From Branchiostoma floridae (taxonomy: Eukaryota > Chordata > Leptocardii > Amphioxiformes > Branchiostomatidae), in assembly GCF_000003815.2 (NCBI RefSeq), contig NC_049997.1:1566447-1630446 (forward strand): DNA of 64,000 bases, written 5' to 3'. Both the position numbers and the translations under genes were made by a program. The notes under the pieces were generated by a model, which saw only the letters and a list, made by a program, of their open reading frames with translations, was not told where the DNA came from and made no database searches. Of the stretch, positions 56,916 to 64,000 are shown piece by piece (positions within the stretch are counted from its first letter, which is position 1; the number at the start of each line of letters is the position of its first letter).

Positions 56916-57467
56916 CTGCTTGTCACAGAAGAAATCCAAAAACACAAAAGTCCATAAGACCAACTTAAGACATACAATGTAGTACATAATTATAGAAGAA
57001 TAGAAGAAGGGAAAGTAGCAAGACTTGAACATGAGTGTGAATGCCCAGTACATACATCTATGGTACTGATAGGGAAGCAGATATGGACATTGTAGACAAA
57101 GGAGGTTGATGGGTTGAAAAGGAAGAGTCTTTCCATAGACATGACAAAAGATGAAGAACAAGTCACATGTTTTATGTGGAATATGAGTATGAAGGATGGT
57201 ACTACAGTTCAACCTGACAAAGGAGCAACAGCAACAAGAGCAGGAAAAGTTTGGAAGCAGCCAAGAAGACAAGATTTTGGATGGATGATGAAATGATAGG
57301 ATAGGGATAGGAACAGCTGCCACGTCACTTTTGGCAGCCATTGTACAATAAAAACCTTTTGACTCTCACCATTTGAAATATTTGTCGCTTTCACATTTGA
57401 TGAATCTTTTCTTTTTCTGTTACTCCATTCTATAACTCTGTCCTTAATGCTTGTACCACTAGTAAAA

Positions 57468-58203
57468 CAGAGGCGGCAGCAGCAAATTTCGTATGGGGGG
57501 AGGGGGGGTCATGGAGCGGCTAGGGTGGTCTGGGGGCATGCTCCCAAGGAAAAATTTGAAATCTTCACTCTCTAAAATGCTATTTCCTGCAGTTTGGGGG
57601 GGCAGATTTTGCTGCCAGACTAAGCTAAGTTTAATGGCAATTCTATTAGAAGGACACATGGTTTCAGTGAGCTCACGCTTACTGGTCATCAAGGGAGATG
57701 CCTCTAAAATATTTTCACCAATGAGCTATCACAAGGTTGGTCTGGACTCTCTTGAAACACCATTTTCTGTATTAAGAGGGATGAATTTTGCTGGCAGACA
57801 AGGCAATTTAATTCCATTTCTGTTAATCAAAAGAAACAGATTTTTGAAGTCCATGACTTACACCCACACAAATTTTCACCATTGTCGCTGTGAGCACAGG
57901 AGCTGCAAGCCATTGCTAGGGAGGTCCAGAGAAAAGTTTGAAATCTTGACCCTCTGAAACGTCATTTTACTACATTTGAGGGGACCCGGTTACACTCAGC
58001 CTTGTAAACTAAGCTAAATTTGATAGTCACATTTCTATTAGTTCAAAAGGTTTTTGAGACCGACGCTCCCACAACATATTTTCACCATGTCCTGTGCCAA
58101 ATGCACCTGGTCCAGCTGTTAGAAGGGACTCGACATCAGGCAAAATGTTGAACTCAAGACTCTCTGAAACGCCATTTCCTGACCCTGAGTGCTGCCGCCA
58201 CTG
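57468..58203. mobile_element. GGCGGCAGCA-ended element with internal repeats
   Basis: CAGAGGCGGCAGCA at the left is mirrored by TGCTGCCGCCACTG at the right. Inside, blocks such as TTTGAAATCTTCACTCTCTA, then GCTGCCAGACTAAGCTAA recur about every 200 bp in diverged form. The ends resemble hAT, but an 8-bp duplication is not clear. Confidence 0.7.
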
Positions 58204-58495
58204 TAATTACACTAACTTTTCTGGCATAACGATCACACCAACTTTTTGCTGCTAGAAAGTCACTTAGTACAGTAACTGTTGTGTTATCTCATTCAAATAG
58301 ATAAACCAACACTTTGGTATATTAGTGTCTACAATGTAAACTGCAACAAACAACTGACTTAAGGAATCAATTACTGCTGGTGGAAAATCATTCCACTTAG
58401 AATTTCCAGACAAAGGACCTTTTAGAACAATTTTCCCTTTCGGAATTCTGAAATGACATTTTACTGTGCATTTTCACTTCCAGCAATGGATGGCA

Positions 58496-59186
58496 CAGTC
58501 AAACCTGCTCAAGACCTGCGCATTTTGGAGGTTTGAGGAATAGCAACTCACAACATGCCCGAGGCATAGTATAATTGGTTTCCGTGGTGTTTAATGGCAA
58601 ATAACAAGCACATGCACGCAAAGAAATACGTCAGCGAGGTGTTTAAAAAATGTCAAATACAACACGCATATGCACGTAAAGGTTTAAACTTTAAAGGTCG
58701 CAGTTGGATGGGATTTCGAGATCAACAGAACTGGTGGTACAGCACAGTACATTTACAACAAAAATTATTTACATAGAATAGTCACTTTACTAATGGCAAT
58801 AAAACAAAGTAAATGTTCATCGAAAAACCCTAGTCCGAAGAATATAGTTTTCATCCTTAAAATTCCAGTCGCAATGGGACTAAAACCAGTCGCATCCACG
58901 AGCCCTGATCCGTCATATTATTTTGAACATTATATTGTGGTTAAAATCGGACGTAAACTTGGCACACGCTAGTTATCATAAAACATCGATGACACCTCAA
59001 GCTTGAAAATGACGTGGTTGTTATGGGCAGAGATTCGGTCCTGTGCAGCCCCAATTTTTGGCAGTAGCGTTGGACAGGTGGTTGTCTTGAAAAGGTCGCT
59101 TAATGCTTACGTGAATGGAAAAAAAATTTGGGGGCCGAAAAAAAGGGGTCGTAATGACCAGGTGGTCCCTTGGGCAGGTTTGACTG
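58496..59186. mobile_element. mariner/Tc1-like MITE, 691 bp
   Basis: CAGTCAAACCTGCTC and GGGCAGGTTTGACTG are its ends. It shares GGTCGCTTAATGCTTACGT with the nested element at 40885-41363. The flanking TA has decayed to CA/TG. Confidence 0.85.
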
Positions 59187-61873
59187 TGTTTCCCTGTGAT
59201 GACCAATGGCTGGTGTCATGACTGTGAAAAGTAACAAGTATATACATGTACTAGGTGAATTGGATGAGGAAATGTTAATGACTTTCACCATCAACCACAT
59301 GCATGATGATGCAGTTCCTACTCAATCACTCATCAGACAGCATTCAAGTGACATGAATGTTGAAGTTACAATGTCATATTGATACAAAGAGGAAACAGTT
59401 TGGACTGCCTGCTTCACTTCATTAGGCTACTGTATCACCAATGTTGTATGCTTTTTGTCATGGAAAAGAGCTTGCCCAATCAGCACTTACAAATGTACAC
59501 TTGTCTAGGACAATCAGACTTTTGGACTTGTCCAACCCTGCTGTATGTGCATGAGATTTTCTTTTTGTAAGTAATGGGAACACAGTCTGGAAACAGTCAC
59601 CATTTCATACATGTACATTCTGTGTAAGTCTGGTCTGATTTTCTTGACAACAGCCACCTAATTGACAGAATACAGCCAGGACACTCAAGGTTGGCTGCAA
59701 ACTGTCAGTCACAGTGCTGAGCAAGAAAGTCAGGACCTTACACATGGGGAATCTACTCATATTTCAAGGAGCATCAGACTATCATCAAATGTGACCTTGG
59801 TTGGCTGAAGCAAAATTTCACAGAATGCCGTTATAACGTTGCCGCATGAACCCATGACAATCACGTGTAAATCCTATTTGCTCTGTGCCTTCCTTGATCT
59901 TTTCCTAATATGATTCATTTCTTACAAGTCCCTCTAATTGGTACATGTTTGTGAAGGTTGCAGATGATACAAAAAGAACTAGTACATATGTAATGAAGAC
60001 AAATAAATACGAATATGTTGAGGGAGGTTAGATGGGGATGTGAAAGTGGCAAAGCTGATGGATTTCCCTCATGGATCAACATCAAGCACAAAAAAGGATC
60101 TTAATATGTTTACCTCTTACTTGAGATACTCAAGAATTGATTAAAACATGGTTGCCTGTGTAGTAACATTAGGCTGTGATGTTGGATACAGAGGCTGACT
60201 GCGCCATATGTGGTATTTTCTCAGTAAAACTGGGATATGAACAAAATCGACAACTACCCAACATCCTTAGGTTAGGTACGAATAAGGCCAACATGGCTTC
60301 AAGTATGGTTTATCAATCTCATGAGGTTCAGTATCATTGTAGATGACCTACATTAACAGGAGATGAAGATGTAATGGTAAATGGGGGGTGTTAATGGGGT
60401 GTTTTAGTATCAGTAAAGGGGCAGGTATCAGTTGGGCACCTGGAGGGTTTAGGGCTGTGTGAAAATCCATTGCGTTCATACGACAGAATACATTGTGTCT
60501 CTCAAACCAAGTGCTTTCCCATGCATTATACTGATACATGTAAGGTCTTAATTTTCACCAGTGCTGTATAGAGTGAAAAAATCTGAGGCTGAAGAAGCTA
60601 ACTTCATATCTTATGACACTAATTCAAAGGCAGGCAACTTCCCATCATGCTTTGGGATCACGGTTTCAAATTGTGCACATTTATACTGTAGTTCCACATT
60701 CAGGTTTTTTTTAATTGGGGATGATAAGTTGCAAAAAAACAAGGGAGAAATGTTGTCCATTTCTGTTTTGTAATTTCCAACTGAGGGATATGCTACGTCA
60801 TGCCGTCACCATGGTAACAATTTGAATCAAACTAACCGTCTCCTGGGTGATGGCACCATAGGGAAAAACAGATCTTTTAATGGTCAATGGTTCTCCATCT
60901 TGACATGGTAAATTCTTAATATCAAAATGATGCATACTTTTAAAGGTAATGCAACTAAATTAATGATGTTTTAAATGTACCATGACATTGTCATGAAAAG
61001 GAAACTCAAAGGGTAAGTTTTGTATGGATAACTTAACACCTGATATTTAATCCCAATGCAGTAGCAACATGATAACATCACATGTACATCAATGCTTAGT
61101 GCAATGTTGTGCAGGTGAGAGTTCGGTCTGTAATGCTGAACATTCTTTTGAACCAGTTTAACCTTACATGTAATGTATGCATGTAGCACTGATTGTCAGA
61201 ACATAATTATGCTGATATGAGAAAGGTTTTTTACACACTGGTGATTGCTCATTCTTTGTCTTGGACATCAAAAACAATAAGCGGTAGCTAGTTTTCCCCT
61301 GCCACTCGACTCTGTGACACCTGCAAGTGCACCTTGTGTTGCTAAACTTGCAATAGAATGGGGATTCCACAGACTGAGATAGATCTTGTGATTAGCACTC
61401 AACAATCTTCAAGGTCTGTCAAATTGAATGATGAATGATCTCAAAGGTCTTCCAATGGCCACTCAATAACCAATGATTTCTGGTCGCTCGTCGGTTGTCC
61501 AATGGTTTCTGTGCTGTGGAAACAAGGCCTAAGCAATGCCTGGGCATGTCCAATTGTGATATTTAATCAGGTCAATTCTGATGACAGTCACTGTGGTACT
61601 TCATATAATAGAGTTAGATGTTTGTTGTACCTCCTCATATTAATTTGGCTTCATCTAACGCAAACCTAAATGAATTTGAAGACCTTTTTTCAAACCTCCA
61701 ATCCTGCAAATATGGTTGTAATTAACACAATTTACATCCAGTGAATGTGTATTTACCCAAATTACACATGATAACTGTGAACTCTTTGAACTTAAGCAGA
61801 ATGCTATTTGAGCATTTCCTTATTTATCAAATACAAATGACATGGACATTTATATGATATATATGTGTATTAC

Positions 61874-62428
61874 CAGTATTCGAAATACACATAGTTAACT
61901 TGCAATTTGCACGTAATTTTGGAGATTTGCATGTAAAACTATTCTGAACTTGCAATCTTGCATGTTGAAAATAATTGGCCTATAGTAAAAATACTGAGGA
62001 ATTAGCTACCCTACTCTTTGACAGAACGACATTCCTTGCTTTTGCCAATAACTCTCTAAGGTAGCTTCACTAGATGTGATCAAAATTTGCCGACTCAATT
62101 TAGCCAACGGTCGTCAGTAGGTGTTATAAATAATCAAATTCAGCTTTGCTGCAAACTTACGTGCTGATTATGTGAATATCTTTCCAAAATTTCAAGTTCT
62201 GTCTATATTTTTATGCGCCGATTTCCGTCCGTGAAATGTGACAGAATGGGCAAAATTCTTATCCGTCCTGAGCAGCAAAATTCGGAAAAGGACGGAATGG
62301 TGGATGTTGGCAAGAACATTACAGTATAGACGAAGTTACATTTTGCATGTAAATTTTTCAAATTGCAAGTAAAATTTTTGCCAACTTGCAATTTTGCATG
62401 TAGCAAAAAAAAAGTATTTCGATCCCTG
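61874..62428. mobile_element. CAG-ended element, relative of 40766-41614
   Basis: It starts CAGTATTCGAAATACACATA and ends GTATTTCGATCCCTG. Long inner blocks at both ends (ACTTGCAATCTTGCATGTTG, TTGCATGTAGCAAAAAAAAA) match 40766-41614, which shows the ancestral form without the mariner insertion. Confidence 0.85.
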
Positions 62429-62967
62429 TAGTACATGTATGTTCACCTTCACTAACTTGCATGTCACAAGTCTATTACATGTACAAAATGTACCACTAAT
62501 GAATTTATAGGATTTCACATTGATTATGAAAATTTGACCCATATTTGTGTCTTCATGTCGATGAATGTTCCTCTTGGTTAAAGATTACAGGTCACTCATC
62601 TCAACTTCCTGTATTGCAAAACTCTCCAAATATAGAATTTCCTCCTTACTTTATGCACATTTGCTGGTAGAGGGCCCAAAATCAAGCTTGATCTTTGTCT
62701 TCCCAAGACCTAGTACCCACATATCAAAAATCATCACAATCCATCCAATTTACCTTCTACAGTTGGTGGCAAAACAATGTCACCATACATACAGACAAAT
62801 AGACAGACATTGAAAACAGTGTAATGTTACCTCCGATTTTCCCGGAGGTGAAGCTGCTAGCAGAATGCCTACGTAACACTAGGAGAGCAGTGACTAGTAA
62901 GGTGGGAGCAGCAGGTCACCAGTGCTGTCATTGCCCACTCAGTACTGGCTGACACAGTTTTACTCAT

Positions 62968-63942
62968 TAGGCCACAGCAAGGAAATCTAATGGATAACAT
63001 CAGCCTGGGCATTAATTTTTTGCCTGATTTTGAAAAAAAGAAAGAATATTTTCCCCTCTGGAGATGGTGAACATGTACCAAAATGAGAAAGTACTAAAAT
63101 GGCAAAATACATTATGCACTTGTAAGTCAAAGAAGTAACACTAAGTGAGGTACATGTAGCCATAACCGTAGTTGTAGAAGTGAAACTAGGAAGGTCGGTA
63201 TATGCACTTGCCTATAAGCAAGTTCAGCATATTTCACTTCACTCATCTCCTTAATAATATGCAAAAAAGGACTGTTCCAAAATAGAATTTGAAAAAAAAT
63301 CATCCACTGCGAGAATGGACACTTCATGTATGTATATTTAATGTCTAGAAATCGCCCCAAATCCCCATCCTTTGAACTCAGCCACTTCAGGGAAAGATGA
63401 TCAATTTTTGGTCGAGCAACAATGTTTTTATTCTCCAAAATATTATCCACGTCATGTTTTTGAGGCAGTAAAGTCTGAAATTGACAGCATTAGAACTGTA
63501 AGGAGTTTAAATGTTCCATTATTTCTTTATATAGGTTTACAGATGTCCTCAAACTTCTCCATATTATATAATTTATTCTTGTGGCTCGAAGTTATGAATT
63601 AAACACACATGCATTTCTGCCAAACATGAATTCTGGTTATGGTAATTCTTGTATGAATGTGGTTTGAAAGCCTTGCTCTGGAGTGAAAAAAGACTTTACA
63701 ATGTAAAAAACAATATATTTCAATCCATGGCTACATTCCATACTTACATTCTGGTGGAGTGAAATAAAAGCGGTACCAATATGGTAACCATGACTGTAGC
63801 TGTCAACTTGGTAAGTGATACTAGTCTTGAAAATATTGCTTTTACCCATCTGGTTTTTTTCCATAATAGAATCTTTAAGTTATTAAATTGGGGAGTCTGC
63901 AGACTGAGGATGTCATCTACAAAACTTACTTGCTGTGGCCTT
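62968..63942. mobile_element. GGCCACAGCAAG MITE, copy D
   Basis: It starts TTAGGCCACAGCAAG and ends ACTTACTTGCTGTGGCCTTA. It is about twice as long as copies A-C; extra internal sequence (near 63230-63700) may be a nested insertion or the fuller parent form. Confidence 0.8.
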
Positions 63943-64000
63943 AGCTATTCTCAAGTAAAATACCGTACAAAATACATGTAGCTGTAGACACTACTTGTAC

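Larger units (their letters stand above)
56916..64000. other. Nav intron with mobile elements, no exon seen
   Basis: No frame matches sodium channel domain III or another protein. The stretch holds the elements listed at 57468-58203, 58496-59186, 61874-62428 and 62968-63942. It is best read as a long intron of the channel gene. Confidence 0.6.

Overview
The window is animal nuclear DNA: multi-exon genes with GT-AG introns, many short inverted-repeat transposons, minisatellites and two runs of N (4338-4518, 10157-10364). The gene set (class I Rab11-FIP, a GRHPR-like dehydrogenase, an Emi-type F-box protein, a Nav-type sodium channel), together with the dense and varied load of small DNA transposons, suggests an invertebrate deuterostome, most likely amphioxus (Branchiostoma). 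The species is an inference from style and content.

Layout. (1) + strand, 3014-13151: the last eight coding exons of a Rab11-family-interacting protein, with a C2 domain near the start and the FIP Rab11-binding helix at the end; its 5' end lies outside the window. (2) - strand, 27678-20666: a complete six-exon, 326-residue D-2-hydroxyacid dehydrogenase of the glyoxylate/hydroxypyruvate reductase type. (3) 28-36 kb: gene-poor and mobile-element-rich, including a 3.2-kb transposon beside its own internally deleted copy and a LINE relic. (4) + strand, 36108-48023: a complete ten-exon, 1095-residue Emi1/Emi2-type APC/C inhibitor with F-box, zinc-binding region and Arg-Leu tail. Its upstream region carries inverted CCAAT boxes, a CRE and a CHR-like site, as in G2/M promoters. 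(5) - strand, 56915-52332: the last five coding exons of a voltage-gated sodium channel (inactivation gate, domain IV, IQ motif); domains I-III would lie beyond the right edge. From 56916 to 64000 I see only intron with transposons.

Genes 1/2 and 3/4 are convergent and genes 2/3 divergent. The four genes share no pathway; they are ordinary neighbours. The most unusual material is in the repeats: a 56-bp minisatellite in which every unit carries splice-site-like signals; a LINE tail that supplies a 5' splice site of the dehydrogenase gene; nested transposons with intact target-site duplications; and the paired 30.06-33.56 kb element, whose interior holds open frames I could not assign.
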